Source: Actinomycetota bacterium (lineage in GTDB: Bacteria > Actinomycetota > Acidimicrobiia > Acidimicrobiales > CADCSY01). From it: 33,734 bases of DNA. Shown here in pieces: positions 26,521 to 33,734 of the stretch; within the stretch, counting starts at the first letter, position 1; each line of letters starts with the position of its first letter. Where the stretch lies: the NCBI GenBank assembly GCA_019348555.1, contig JAHWJH010000014.1:1-33734 (forward strand). The letters run 5' to 3'. The notes beneath the pieces are model-generated. The model searched no databases. It was not told where the DNA came from and saw nothing but the letters and a program-made list of their open reading frames with translations. The position numbers and the translations under genes were made by a program.

Positions 26521-28032
26521 GTGCTGGCCAGTGTCGCTTCGGCCACGTTGTTGGGAGTCGACGGTCGCCCGGTCTCCGTGGAGGTCCATGTGGCGGGCGG
26601 CCTGCCCGCCTTCACCCTCGTCGGCCTTCCCGACACCGCGTGCCGTGAGTCGCGCGACAGGGTGCGAGCAGCGCTGTCGTCGACCGGCGTCGCCTTCCCG
26701 CAGCGGCGCATCACCGTCAACCTGGCGCCCTCGGGGGTGCGCAAGAACGGGGCCGGACTCGATCTCGCCGTCGCCGTAGGGATCCTCGCCGCTCACGGCG
26801 ACCTTCCCGCCGATGCGCTGGCCGGCGTGGGCCTCCTCGGCGAGCTGGGCCTCGACGGGTCGGTGCGGCGCGTGCCGGGCATGGTGCCGCTCGTCGACGC
26901 CCTGCCGGGCGAGGTGGCCGTGGTACCGGCGTGCTGTGCGGGCGAGGCCGAGCTGGTGGGCAGGCACCGGGTGCGCGCCGTTGCCTCGTTGGCCGAGCTG
27001 GTGGCCGCCCTGCGCGGCGACGCGCCGTGGCCCGACCCCCCTCCCCGCGTCGGTGAGGAGGATGCCGTCGTGGAGCCCGATCTGGCCGACGTGCGGGGCC
27101 AGCCCGTCGCCCGATTGGCGCTGGAGGTGGCGGCGGCCGGCGCACACCACCTCTTGCTCGCCGGGCCTCCGGGCGCCGGCAAGACCATGCTGGCCCGGCG
27201 CCTGCCCGGGCTCCTCGCCGACCTGCCACCGGCGGTCGCTTTGGAGGTCACCAAGGCCCACTCAGCCGCCGGGTTGGCGTTGCCGTCCTCGGGGCTCGTG
27301 CGCCGGCCCCCGTGGCGCGCACCTCACCACGGTGCCTCGGTCGTGTCGCTGATCGGCGGAGGCACCTCGACGATGCGGCCGGGCGAGATCACCCTGGCGT
27401 CGGGCGGGGTCCTGTTCCTCGACGAGTTGGCGGAGTTTCCCCGCCACGTTCTCGACGCCCTCCGCCAGCCGCTCGAGGAAGGCGTAGTGCGCGTGAGCCG
27501 GGCCCGCGCCAGCGTCGCCTACCCGGCTCGCTTCCTGCTCGTGGGAGCCATGAACCCGTGCCCCTGCGGGGAGGGCGGACCTCCCGGATCGTGCCGGTGC
27601 AGCGAAGCGGCCCGGGCCCGGTACGCCGCACGGGTCTCGGGGCCGTTGCTCGACCGCTTCGACCTTCGCCTCACCGTCGAGCGCCCGGATCCGGCGGCGC
27701 TGCTGGGGGGACCACCGGGCGAGTCGAGCGCGGCGGTGGCTGCTCGGGTGGCCGGCGCCCGTGCCTTGGCCCGTACACGGGGCGTGGGCGCCAACGCCGA
27801 GCTGCCCGGGTGGTCCCTCGACGTGGTGGCGCCACTCGACACGGCGGCCACCGTCGTGCTGGAGCGGGAGCTGCGTTGCGGCTCGCTCAGCGCCCGTGGC
27901 CTCGCCCGGGTCCGCCGAGTGGCCAGGACCCTCGCCGATCTCGGCGGTCGTGAAGGCCCTCTCGGCGAGGAGGACGTGTGCCTGGCCCTGCAGCTGCGCA
28001 CCGAGCTGCACCACGGGAGGATGGCGGCGTGA
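26521..28032 (+). CDS. comM: ComM/YifB family AAA+ helicase
   Basis: This 503-aa Mg-chelatase-like AAA+ protein promotes branch migration during natural transformation in species where it has been studied. An N-terminal Lon-protease-like fold covers about 1-175 (LGVDGRPVSVEVHVAGGLP). Walker A GPPGAGKT is at 215-222 and Walker B FLDELAEF at about 299-306. NPCPCG and CRC form a cysteine cluster. I chose the GTG at 26521 because MLASVASATLLGVDG matches the family start; longer upstream starts are rejected. It overlaps dprA by GTGA. Confidence 0.94.
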   Translation: MLASVASATLLGVDGRPVSVEVHVAGGLPAFTLVGLPDTACRESRDRVRAALSSTGVAFPQRRITVNLAPSGVRKNGAGLDLAVAVGILAAHGDLPADALAGVGLLGELGLDGSVRRVPGMVPLVDALPGEVAVVPACCAGEAELVGRHRVRAVASLAELVAALRGDAPWPDPPPRVGEEDAVVEPDLADVRGQPVARLALEVAAAGAHHLLLAGPPGAGKTMLARRLPGLLADLPPAVALEVTKAHSAAGLALPSSGLVRRPPWRAPHHGASVVSLIGGGTSTMRPGEITLASGGVLFLDELAEFPRHVLDALRQPLEEGVVRVSRARASVAYPARFLLVGAMNPCPCGEGGPPGSCRCSEAARARYAARVSGPLLDRFDLRLTVERPDPAALLGGPPGESSAAVAARVAGARALARTRGVGANAELPGWSLDVVAPLDTAATVVLERELRCGSLSARGLARVRRVARTLADLGGREGPLGEEDVCLALQLRTELHHGRMAA

Positions 28033-29183
28033 GCGGGGCGGAGGCGACGAGCGGCGGGCGCCGGCTCCCGGGAGGTGCCTTCGTGGTGGGGCTGGCTGCC
28101 CTGTCGGGGATGGGTCCGGCCCGCCTGGCGGCGCTGCTGCAGCGGTGGGACCCCGAGCAGGCGTGGCACGCGACGTGCGGCGGCCAGGTGCACCGCGACG
28201 CCCGAGTCGTCGAAGGTGCCCGGGGCTTCAGCGTCGAGCTGAGCCGAAGGTGGGCGCTCGAAGCGGCTGGGATCGACGTCGCCGGGCGCTTCGAGGCGCA
28301 CCTCAGAGCCGCGGTCGGCATCACCTTCGCCGGAGCCGCAGGCTTCCCCGATGCCCTCGCCGGCGATCCCGAGGCTCCGGCGGTGCTGTTCCACCGCGGC
28401 AGCCTCGAGGTGCTTGATCGCCCACGGGTGGCGGTGGTGGGGACTCGACGCTGCACCTCCGCCGGTCGCGCTACGGCGCGAGAGCTCGGCCGGGACCTCG
28501 CCGGAGCCGGGGTGTGCGTGGTGTCGGGGCTGGCGTCGGGCATCGACGGCGAGGCCCACCTCGGCTCGCTGGAGGCCGATGCCGCCGCTCCGGTGGCAGT
28601 GGTCGCCACCGGCCTCGACGTCGTCTACCCCATGGCCAACGCCGACCTGTGGCGGCGGGTGGCGTCGGCGGGCTGCGTACTCTCCGAATATCCGCTCGGC
28701 ACCCGGCCGGAGCGCTGGCGCTTCCCGGCCCGCAATCGCATTCTCGCCGGGCTCGCCGACGTGGTCGTGGTGGTGGAGAGCCATGCCCGCGGCGGTTCGC
28801 TGCACACCGTCGACGCCGCCCTGGAACGCGACCGGCCGGTGATGGCCGTGCCGGGGCCCGTGCGCAGCCCGGCGTCGAAGGGCACCAACGACTTGTTGGC
28901 CGCCGGCAGCGCCCCGGTGCGTGATGCAGGCGACGTCCTTGCCGTGCTGGGCCTCGACGGCGCCGCCGCCACTCGTGGCCGGGCCGATCCCGCCGACCCG
29001 TCCGATGCCGGCGCCGCCGCCGTGGTCCAGGCGCTGGGGTGGGAGCCCGCCACCGTCGAGGAGCTGGCGCTGAGGCTCGACCGGCCGCTGGGGCGGCTCG
29101 CCGTCGACCTGTCGGAGCTCGAGCACCAGGGATGGGTGGTGCGTCGCGGGAGCTGGTACGAACGCACCGTTCGCCCCGGATGA
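28029..29183 (+). CDS. dprA: DNA processing protein DprA
   Basis: This 384-aa protein loads RecA onto incoming single-stranded DNA. An N-terminal helical region with an HhH-like GLAALSGMGPARLAALL precedes the Rossmann-type core: VAVVGTRRCTSAG, VVSGLASGIDGEAH, GLDVVYP, SEYPLGTRP and FPARNRILAGLAD. A C-terminal winged-helix-like domain (EELALRLDRPLGRLAVDLSELE) ends it. The GTG start overlaps comM by 4 nt. With comM upstream this forms a recombination/competence unit, although no DNA-uptake pilus genes are here. Confidence 0.95.
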   Translation: MSGAEATSGGRRLPGGAFVVGLAALSGMGPARLAALLQRWDPEQAWHATCGGQVHRDARVVEGARGFSVELSRRWALEAAGIDVAGRFEAHLRAAVGITFAGAAGFPDALAGDPEAPAVLFHRGSLEVLDRPRVAVVGTRRCTSAGRATARELGRDLAGAGVCVVSGLASGIDGEAHLGSLEADAAAPVAVVATGLDVVYPMANADLWRRVASAGCVLSEYPLGTRPERWRFPARNRILAGLADVVVVVESHARGGSLHTVDAALERDRPVMAVPGPVRSPASKGTNDLLAAGSAPVRDAGDVLAVLGLDGAAATRGRADPADPSDAGAAAVVQALGWEPATVEELALRLDRPLGRLAVDLSELEHQGWVVRRGSWYERTVRPG

Positions 29184-29257
29184 GACGATTCCGGCCCGTG
29201 CCCGGCCCGGCGCGCTACATTCCCTTCGAGCTGTCGACCGAGTGGGGGGAGAACTGA
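29180..29257 (+). CDS. Possible 25-aa coupled peptide
   Basis: An ATG overlaps the dprA stop (ATGA) and opens a 25-codon frame that ends 1 nt before the lipoprotein GTG. The product is basic at the start and acidic at the end. It could be a coupling peptide that carries ribosomes from dprA to the lipoprotein gene. A -10-like TACATT inside it argues that it may instead be promoter sequence. Coding status is uncertain. Confidence 0.25.
   Translation: MRRFRPVPGPARYIPFELSTEWGEN
29216..29221 (+). promoter_or_regulatory. Probable -10 of the lipoprotein gene
   Basis: TACATT lies 37 nt upstream of the GTG at 29259. A GGGGGGAGAA Shine-Dalgarno region follows at about 29244-29253. Confidence 0.35.
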
Positions 29258-29258
29258 G

Positions 29259-29759
29259 GTGCGAGAGCACAGGAAACTGATGTTGATCGTGGGCGCGGTG
29301 ATGGTGGCGCTGACGCTGGGTGCCTGCGGCGATGGTGAAGACCGGCCGCTGTCCAAGGCGGAGTTCATCGAGCGGGGGACCGCCATCTGCACCGAGAGCA
29401 GCCAGAAGATCGACGCGGCGGCGGCCACGTCGTTCCGCGAGCCGGGCGCCATCCCGACCGCCGACGAGATCACCCGCTTCGCCAACGAGACCGTGATCCC
29501 GACCATCCGCAACGAGGTCGAGCGCCTGAGCGAGTTGAACCCGCCCGAGGCCGACAAGGAGCGGGTGGAGGACATCATCATGGCCGGGCGCGATGGCGTC
29601 GAAACCGTGCGCGAGGACCCGACGATCCTGATCAGCCGGACCAATGACGGCTTCCTCAACTACCGCGAGCTCGCCACCGGTTATGGGCTCCAGAACTGCG
29701 GTGGTGGCAGTGAATCCACCAGGGATGCCATCTCGGGGATCGTCCGCGAAGCCGCCTGA
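29259..29759 (+). CDS. Putative lipoprotein, function unknown
   Basis: This is a 166-aa exported protein. A basic N-terminus (MREHRK) and hydrophobic stretch lead to a lipobox LGAC, so Cys23 should be lipidated and the mature protein anchored outside. The mature part is helical and acidic with two further cysteines (C44 in TAICTES, and one in LQNCGGG near the C-terminus) that could pair. No enzymatic motif is seen. The GTG start has a good GGGGGGAG Shine-Dalgarno. Its 3' end overlaps the putative xerC start by about 35 nt. Confidence 0.72.
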   Translation: MREHRKLMLIVGAVMVALTLGACGDGEDRPLSKAEFIERGTAICTESSQKIDAAAATSFREPGAIPTADEITRFANETVIPTIRNEVERLSELNPPEADKERVEDIIMAGRDGVETVREDPTILISRTNDGFLNYRELATGYGLQNCGGGSESTRDAISGIVREAA

Positions 29760-30687
29760 CCCGGCCTCGGGTGAAACGGCCGACGAGCTGCCCTGGGAGC
29801 TCGGTCGGTTCGCCGGATCGCTGACCTCGGCATCGCCGAGCACGATCCGGGCGTACCAGACCGACCTCAGGGCGTTCGTCGCCTGGGCCGCCCGTGGCGG
29901 TCGCCACGAGCCCGATGGCGTCGATCGCCGGCTGCTGCGGCGTTACGTGGCGTACCTCACCACCCGGCGCTACGCCCGACGTACGGTGGCCCGCAAGGCC
30001 TCGTCGTTGCGTCGTTACTTCGGATGGCGGGCCCGCAGCGGCCGGGCGGCCAGTGACCCCTCCACCGGGTTGTCGGTCCCGCCCGGGCCCGGGCGGCTTC
30101 CTCGGGTCCTGCGCGCCGACGAGCTGGCATCGCTGCTCGACGCACCTCCGGCGCGACTCGACGACGATCCAGCGGCCGTGCGACGGCGCGACGACGCCGT
30201 CCTCGAGTTGCTCTACGGCAGCGGGCTCCGGGTCGGGGAGCTGTGCGGGCTACGTCCGGACGACGTCCGGCTCGACCAGCTCAGCATCCGGGTATGGGGC
30301 AAGGGCGCCAAGCAGCGCCAGGTGCCGCTGAGCCGTCCGGCCGCCGACGCGGTGGCCGGATGGCTGGACCGTGGTCGAGCGCTGCTGGCGAACGACGAGT
30401 CCCCGGCCGATGCCCTGTTCCTGAACGCGCGGGGGCGCAGGCTCGGCGTCCGTGACGTCCGGCGCATCCTGGACCGCCGGGCGGCGCTGCCCACCCATCC
30501 CCACGCCCTCCGCCACACCTTCGCCACCCACCTGCTCGACGGTGGCGCCGACCTGCGCGCCGTACAAGAACTGCTGGGCCACAGCGATCTTGCCACCACC
30601 CAGCACTACACTCACGTGAGCAAGGAACGTCTGCGCAGCGTGCACCAGGCGTCCCATCCACGGGCTCGACCGCCAACCGGGGACTGA
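29725..30687 (+). CDS. xerC: XerC-type tyrosine recombinase
   Basis: This recombinase of about 320 aa resolves chromosome dimers at dif. The SAM-like N-terminal domain (about 25-110) is followed by the catalytic domain with the full set R169 (GSGLRVGEL), K193 (GKGAKQRQVPL), H260 and R263 (HPHALRHTFATHL), H286 (LGHSDLATTQ) and Y295 (HYTHV). XerC and XerD are hard to separate by eye; position beside whiG favours the housekeeping Xer. The start is uncertain: the ATG at 29725 overlaps the lipoprotein gene, and GTG codons at 29701, 29704 and 29710 are alternatives. No Shine-Dalgarno decides it. Confidence 0.9.
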   Translation: MPSRGSSAKPPDPASGETADELPWELGRFAGSLTSASPSTIRAYQTDLRAFVAWAARGGRHEPDGVDRRLLRRYVAYLTTRRYARRTVARKASSLRRYFGWRARSGRAASDPSTGLSVPPGPGRLPRVLRADELASLLDAPPARLDDDPAAVRRRDDAVLELLYGSGLRVGELCGLRPDDVRLDQLSIRVWGKGAKQRQVPLSRPAADAVAGWLDRGRALLANDESPADALFLNARGRRLGVRDVRRILDRRAALPTHPHALRHTFATHLLDGGADLRAVQELLGHSDLATTQHYTHVSKERLRSVHQASHPRARPPTGD

Positions 30688-30688
30688 T

Positions 30689-31471
30689 GTGAACCACGAC
30701 GACCCAGCGGAGTTGGCCGAGCTGTGGGCGGCGTTCAAGGCCTCGGGAGACCAAGCCCTGCGCGACCGCCTGATCATCCACTACTCACCACTGGTGAAGT
30801 ACGTGGCGGGCCGGGTGGCGGTCGGCCTCCCCAGCAACATCGATCAGGCCGATCTGGTCAGCAACGGCATCTTCGGATTGATCGACGCCATCACCAAGTT
30901 CGAACCCGATCGCGGGTTCAAGTTCGAGACCTATGCCATCGCTCGGATCAAGGGCGCCATCCTCGACGAGTTGCGGTCGATCGACTGGGTGCCGAGGTCG
31001 GTGCGGCTCAAGGCCCGCGCCATCGAGCAGGCCTTCGCCAAGCTCGAGGCCGAACGCCACCACTCGCCGGCCGATGCCGAGCTGGCGGCCGAGCTCGGCA
31101 TGACCGACGCCCAGCTCCAGGCCACGTTGAGCCAGATCTCCTTCGTGGGGCTGGTGGCGCTCGACGAGATCCTGATGGTCGGCGGCGAACGGGGCGAGGT
31201 GCTGACCCTGGGCGACACGTTGGCCGATCCGCACCATGGCCCCATGGCGACCTACGAGATCGAGGAGATGCGCCAGCTGCTCGCCGACGCGATCAACCGC
31301 ATGGGCGAGCGGGAGAAGCTGGTGCTCACCCTCTACTACTACGAGAACCTGACGCTCAACGAGATCGGCCAGGTGCTCGGGGTGAGCGAGAGCCGGGTGT
31401 GCCAGATCCACACCAAGGCCGTGATCCACCTGAGGGCCAAGCTGGCCGCCGCCCACCGGGAGATCGCCTGA
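30689..31471 (+). CDS. whiG: Sigma factor of the WhiG/FliA (sigma-28) class
   Basis: This 260-aa group 3 sigma factor has region 2 (LIIHYSPLVKYVAGRV; FEPDRGFKFETYAIARIKGAI), region 3 (SPADAELAAELGMTDAQL) and region 4 with a helix-turn-helix (LTLNEIGQVLGVSESRVCQIHTK). In Streptomyces the orthologue at this locus controls sporulation; in motile bacteria the class controls flagella. Nothing here shows which applies. The GTG is 1 nt past the xerC stop, so it is translationally coupled. No anti-sigma gene is adjacent. Confidence 0.92.
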   Translation: MNHDDPAELAELWAAFKASGDQALRDRLIIHYSPLVKYVAGRVAVGLPSNIDQADLVSNGIFGLIDAITKFEPDRGFKFETYAIARIKGAILDELRSIDWVPRSVRLKARAIEQAFAKLEAERHHSPADAELAAELGMTDAQLQATLSQISFVGLVALDEILMVGGERGEVLTLGDTLADPHHGPMATYEIEEMRQLLADAINRMGEREKLVLTLYYYENLTLNEIGQVLGVSESRVCQIHTKAVIHLRAKLAAAHREIA

Positions 31472-31493
31472 CGTCCTGCCGCTGACGGCCGCG

Positions 31494-31606
31494 CTTCCCC
31501 CGCTCGTCGACGTCGGGTAGGGTCCGCGCCAGCGCCCCGCTCCGGCCGGCGCGCTTCCCCCTCGACGCACTTCCCCTCGCCTCGCTGCCTGCCCCGGAGG
31601 GGGAAG
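31494..31606 (+). promoter_or_regulatory. Leader with repeats complementary to the Shine-Dalgarno
   Basis: A -10-like TAGGGT lies at 31518-31523. The Shine-Dalgarno region GAGGGGGAAG (31597-31606) is perfectly complementary to CTTCCCCCTC (31554-31563). A shorter copy, CTTCCCCTC, lies at 31570-31578, and a further CTTCCCCC at 31494-31501 is upstream of the putative promoter. Pairing would hide the ribosome binding site of the LytM-lipase gene. Confidence 0.4.
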
Positions 31607-31608
31607 TC

Positions 31609-33417
31609 ATGTCGTTGCCCCGCCCACCTCGTCGGCCCGCACGCGCCCTGGTGGCGTTGGCGGTGGTCCTCAGCTCCTGCCTCGTGGCCACCACCGTGCC
31701 CGCCGCTGGGGCATCCGGTTTCGTCGCTCCCGTCGACGGCCCCGTCATCGACGGGTTCCGCCCTCCCCCCGGTCCTTACGGAGCAGGCAACCGCGGGCTC
31801 GACTACGCCGTCGCCCCCGGCGAGGAGGTGCGGGCCGCCGCCGACGGCGAGGTGGTCTTCGCCGGCCGCATCGCCAGCAGCGCTCACGTGGTCGTCCTCC
31901 ACGACGACGGCCTGCGCACCAGCTACTCCTTCCTGGCCGAGGCGACCGTCCGACGTGGCGAGCGGGTCGACCAGGGCCAGGTGGTGGGCCTCGCCGGTCC
32001 GGTCCTGCACTTCGGGGCCCGCGTGGGGGAGCGCTACGTCGATCCCGCGCTGCTGCTCGCAGGCGTCGCGCCCACGGTGCACCTCGTACCCGTCGAGCTG
32101 CAGCAGCCTCTGGCCGAGGGTCTGGAGCGGCGCCTGCTGGCCGATCTGCTCGCCGACGTCGTGCGGGCGTCGTGGCGGGGCGTGTCGGCCGGGGCCCGGT
32201 CCACCACCGACGCCATGGCGTGGTTGGCCGACACCGCCGCCGTCGCCGGCGCCGGGGTGTCGGACCTGGCCGAGCTCGTCGCCATCACCGGCTGGGAGGT
32301 GGCGCGCAACGAGCTGCGCTCGATGTGGACCCAGGCGGTGCTGGTCGGGTACTACGCCGGCCAGCTGCCGGTCAGCCCGCTCTACCTGCTCCATGCCGCC
32401 GAGCTCGGCCGGCGGGCCGATCGTTTCCGGAGCAGCCAGCGAGCCTGCACCCCACCCGAAGCCGCACCTCCGGGGCCCCCAGGCGCCAGGCGCATCGCCG
32501 TGCTGGTGGCCGGCTTCGGTTCGTCGTCGGTGGGCGCCGACGTGCTCGACGTCGACACCGCCGCGCTCGGCTACGACGCCGCCGATGTCGTCCAGTTCTC
32601 CTACGCCGGCGGACGCACTCCCGGCGTCGGCGGCCTGTCCGGGGTGGCGGCCAGCGACTACGGGAGCAACGACTCCACCGGAGACCTGCGGGCGTCGGGG
32701 ACCCGCCTGGCGGAGCTGCTGGAGGAGATCGGTGCTGCGCATCCCGGCGTGCCGATCGACGTCGTGGCACATTCACAGGGAGGCGTCGTCGCCCGACTGG
32801 CCCTCGCCGCCGGCGCCGGCGGTGCCGACGTGGCGAACCTGGTCACCCTGGGTGCGCCCCACCACGGCGCCGACCTGGCCACGGCCAACGCCCTGCTCGG
32901 CACCACCACTGCAGGCGAGCTCGCCCAACTCGGCGTCGATCAGCTGAGTGGAGGGATCGACGGGGCGTCGCCGGCGGCAGCACAGCTGGCGGAGAACTCC
33001 GGGCTCGTGGCCGAGCTCGCCCGTACCACGCCGCCCCCGTCGACCCGCACCACCTCGATCGCCGCCGCCGGTGACCTCACCGTCGGTGCGCTGCACAGCT
33101 CCCTGGACGGTGCCACCAACGTGGTCGTGCCACTCGAGGGACTCAGCGCCCACGCCGAGCTGCCCGGGTCGCTGGTGGCCCAGCGGGAGATCGCTCTGGC
33201 CCTCGCCGGCAGGGGCCCGACGTGTCGCGCGCTCGAAGGCGACCTCGCTCTGGCGGCGGCCATCACCACCGCGTCCGACATCCTCGGAGCGACTGCCGGT
33301 GGGGCGGCCATGTGGGCGGACCGCTTCGCGCCCGGCCCGGGCGTGCGCGCCAGGACGCCCGGCCCCGTCCCTCCTCAACGCGGCAACGCGCAGAGCCCCC
33401 CGGCTCGCCCTCGGTGA
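31609..33417 (+). CDS. Exported degenerate LytM (M23) plus lipase-like fusion
   Basis: This is a 602-aa secreted protein. A signal peptide covers about 1-36. A LytM/M23 domain at about 37-150 has NRGLDYA at 61-67, where the usual zinc-binding His is Asn61, and VLH at 132-134, where the first His of HxH is Val; D65 and H134 remain. It is probably not an active peptidase. After a helical linker, residues about 295-535 form an alpha/beta hydrolase (PGAP1/lipase-like) with the nucleophile Ser389 in AHSQG and plausible triad partners D489 or D500 and H515. An M23 gene at this spot upstream of rpsB is conserved in actinobacteria, but the fusion is notable. Confidence 0.85.
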   Translation: MSLPRPPRRPARALVALAVVLSSCLVATTVPAAGASGFVAPVDGPVIDGFRPPPGPYGAGNRGLDYAVAPGEEVRAAADGEVVFAGRIASSAHVVVLHDDGLRTSYSFLAEATVRRGERVDQGQVVGLAGPVLHFGARVGERYVDPALLLAGVAPTVHLVPVELQQPLAEGLERRLLADLLADVVRASWRGVSAGARSTTDAMAWLADTAAVAGAGVSDLAELVAITGWEVARNELRSMWTQAVLVGYYAGQLPVSPLYLLHAAELGRRADRFRSSQRACTPPEAAPPGPPGARRIAVLVAGFGSSSVGADVLDVDTAALGYDAADVVQFSYAGGRTPGVGGLSGVAASDYGSNDSTGDLRASGTRLAELLEEIGAAHPGVPIDVVAHSQGGVVARLALAAGAGGADVANLVTLGAPHHGADLATANALLGTTTAGELAQLGVDQLSGGIDGASPAAAQLAENSGLVAELARTTPPPSTRTTSIAAAGDLTVGALHSSLDGATNVVVPLEGLSAHAELPGSLVAQREIALALAGRGPTCRALEGDLALAAAITTASDILGATAGGAAMWADRFAPGPGVRARTPGPVPPQRGNAQSPPARPR

Positions 33418-33423
33418 TCCCGG

Positions 33424-33429
33424 TACACT
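33424..33429 (+). promoter_or_regulatory. Probable -10 element of rpsB
   Basis: TACACT lies 94 nt before the rpsB ATG, giving a leader of about 87 nt. No clear -35 is seen. Confidence 0.45.
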
Positions 33430-33466
33430 GGCGCTCCGCAGCACCCACCTCCACCTCCCCGTCCAT

Positions 33467-33512
33467 CAACGGTCGCCCTGCCGGGCGCGGACGTGGGGGC
33501 CTCCAACCGTTG
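33467..33512 (+). promoter_or_regulatory. Structured rpsB leader
   Basis: CAACGGT (33467-33473) pairs with ACCGTTG (33506-33512), enclosing a second hairpin CGCCC-TGCC-GGGCG (33474-33487). The outer stem ends 1 nt before the AAGGAGA Shine-Dalgarno (33514-33520). This fits an autoregulatory S2 leader, as described for rpsB in several bacterial groups. Confidence 0.45.
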
Positions 33513-33523
33513 CAAGGAGAGCC

Positions 33524-33734
33524 ATGGCCGCCGTCGTCACCATGAAGCAGCTGCTCGAGGCCGGTGTCCACGCGATCAGCCGGCTGGCGGGGATCAGCGA
33601 CTTCGCCTTCGCCGGGTCCGCCGACGCCGTCGACGCCCACCCGGTCGGCAAGGTCGTGACGCGTGGCGCCGAACTGTTCGTGCCACTGGCGGGCCTGATC
33701 GACCTCGACGAGGAACGCAGTCGGCTGGAGCGAG
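33524..33734 (+). CDS. Chimeric ORF: rpsB start joined to valS C-terminal region
   Basis: The first 16 codons, MAAVVTMKQLLEAGVH, are the conserved start of ribosomal protein S2 with a proper Shine-Dalgarno and leader. S2 should continue FGHQTRRWNPKM. Instead the frame runs on as AISRLAGISDFAFA and then ELFVPLAGLIDLDEERSRLE, which is the C-terminal region of valyl-tRNA synthetase just before its coiled-coil tail. The switch is at about 33571. The reading frame is open to the window edge. No functional S2 could be made. An assembly chimera at a contig end is the most likely cause, and a true deletion or translocation is the alternative. Confidence 0.8.
   Translation, partial: MAAVVTMKQLLEAGVHAISRLAGISDFAFAGSADAVDAHPVGKVVTRGAELFVPLAGLIDLDEERSRLER

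Noticed and set aside
29644-29724. Longer xerC starting at 29644
   Set aside because: It would lie deep inside the lipoprotein gene and add residues without family similarity.

Overview
The window is about 33.7 kb of very GC-rich, densely coding DNA. It has the hallmarks of an actinobacterium (Actinomycetota), and I infer the class Acidimicrobiia or a near relative. The evidence is a WhiB-like iron-sulfur regulator, a WhiG/FliA-type sigma factor, an Rpf-like transglycosylase with a LysM domain, many GTG/TTG starts, 4-nt stop/start overlaps, and the conserved order smc-ftsY-ffh-rpsP-khpA-rimM-trmD-rplS-lepB-yraN-comM-dprA-xerC-whiG-M23-rpsB. I see no tRNA, rRNA, CRISPR array or insertion sequence. 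No gap without a gene exceeds about 300 bases.

Region 1 (1-5.5 kb). An unassigned left edge is followed by a leftward sbcD-sbcC (Mre11/Rad50-type) pair. Its promoter region carries two overlapping inverted repeats and is shared with a rightward metallo-beta-lactamase-fold hydrolase. An Rpf-like cell-wall enzyme follows, with a GC-rich leader in front of it.

Region 2 (5.5-12.1 kb). A TPP riboswitch controls an almost complete thiamine operon: thiC-thiE-thiO-thiS-thiG-tenI-like-thiD. Most genes are joined by 4-nt GTGA/ATGA overlaps. The operon makes the pyrimidine (ThiC, ThiD) and the thiazole (ThiO, ThiS, ThiG, perhaps TenI), and ThiE joins them. A small pRiA4b ORF-3-like protein follows.

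Region 3 (12.1-14.4 kb). Two small leftward genes (a zinc-ribbon-like protein and a four-helix membrane protein) lie opposite a whiB-like gene and trpD. The PRPP loop of this TrpD is unusual.

Region 4 (14.4-33.7 kb). This holds chromosome maintenance (smc), SRP-dependent targeting (ftsY, ffh), ribosome assembly and tRNA modification (rpsP, khpA, rimM, trmD, rplS), signal peptidase, the ComM/DprA DNA-uptake and recombination pair, a XerC-type recombinase and a WhiG-type sigma factor. A secreted protein of unknown function lies between ftsY and ffh. Upstream of rpsB is a 602-aa fusion of a degenerate LytM (M23) domain and a lipase-like alpha/beta hydrolase.

The strangest feature is at the right edge. 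The first 16 codons of rpsB run in frame into sequence that reads as the C-terminal part of valyl-tRNA synthetase. This is most likely an assembly chimera, but it could be a rearrangement. A second theme is probable leaderless transcription: sbcD, smc, ftsY, ffh and trmD each have a TANNNT -10-like hexamer 6-10 nt before the start codon and no Shine-Dalgarno sequence.
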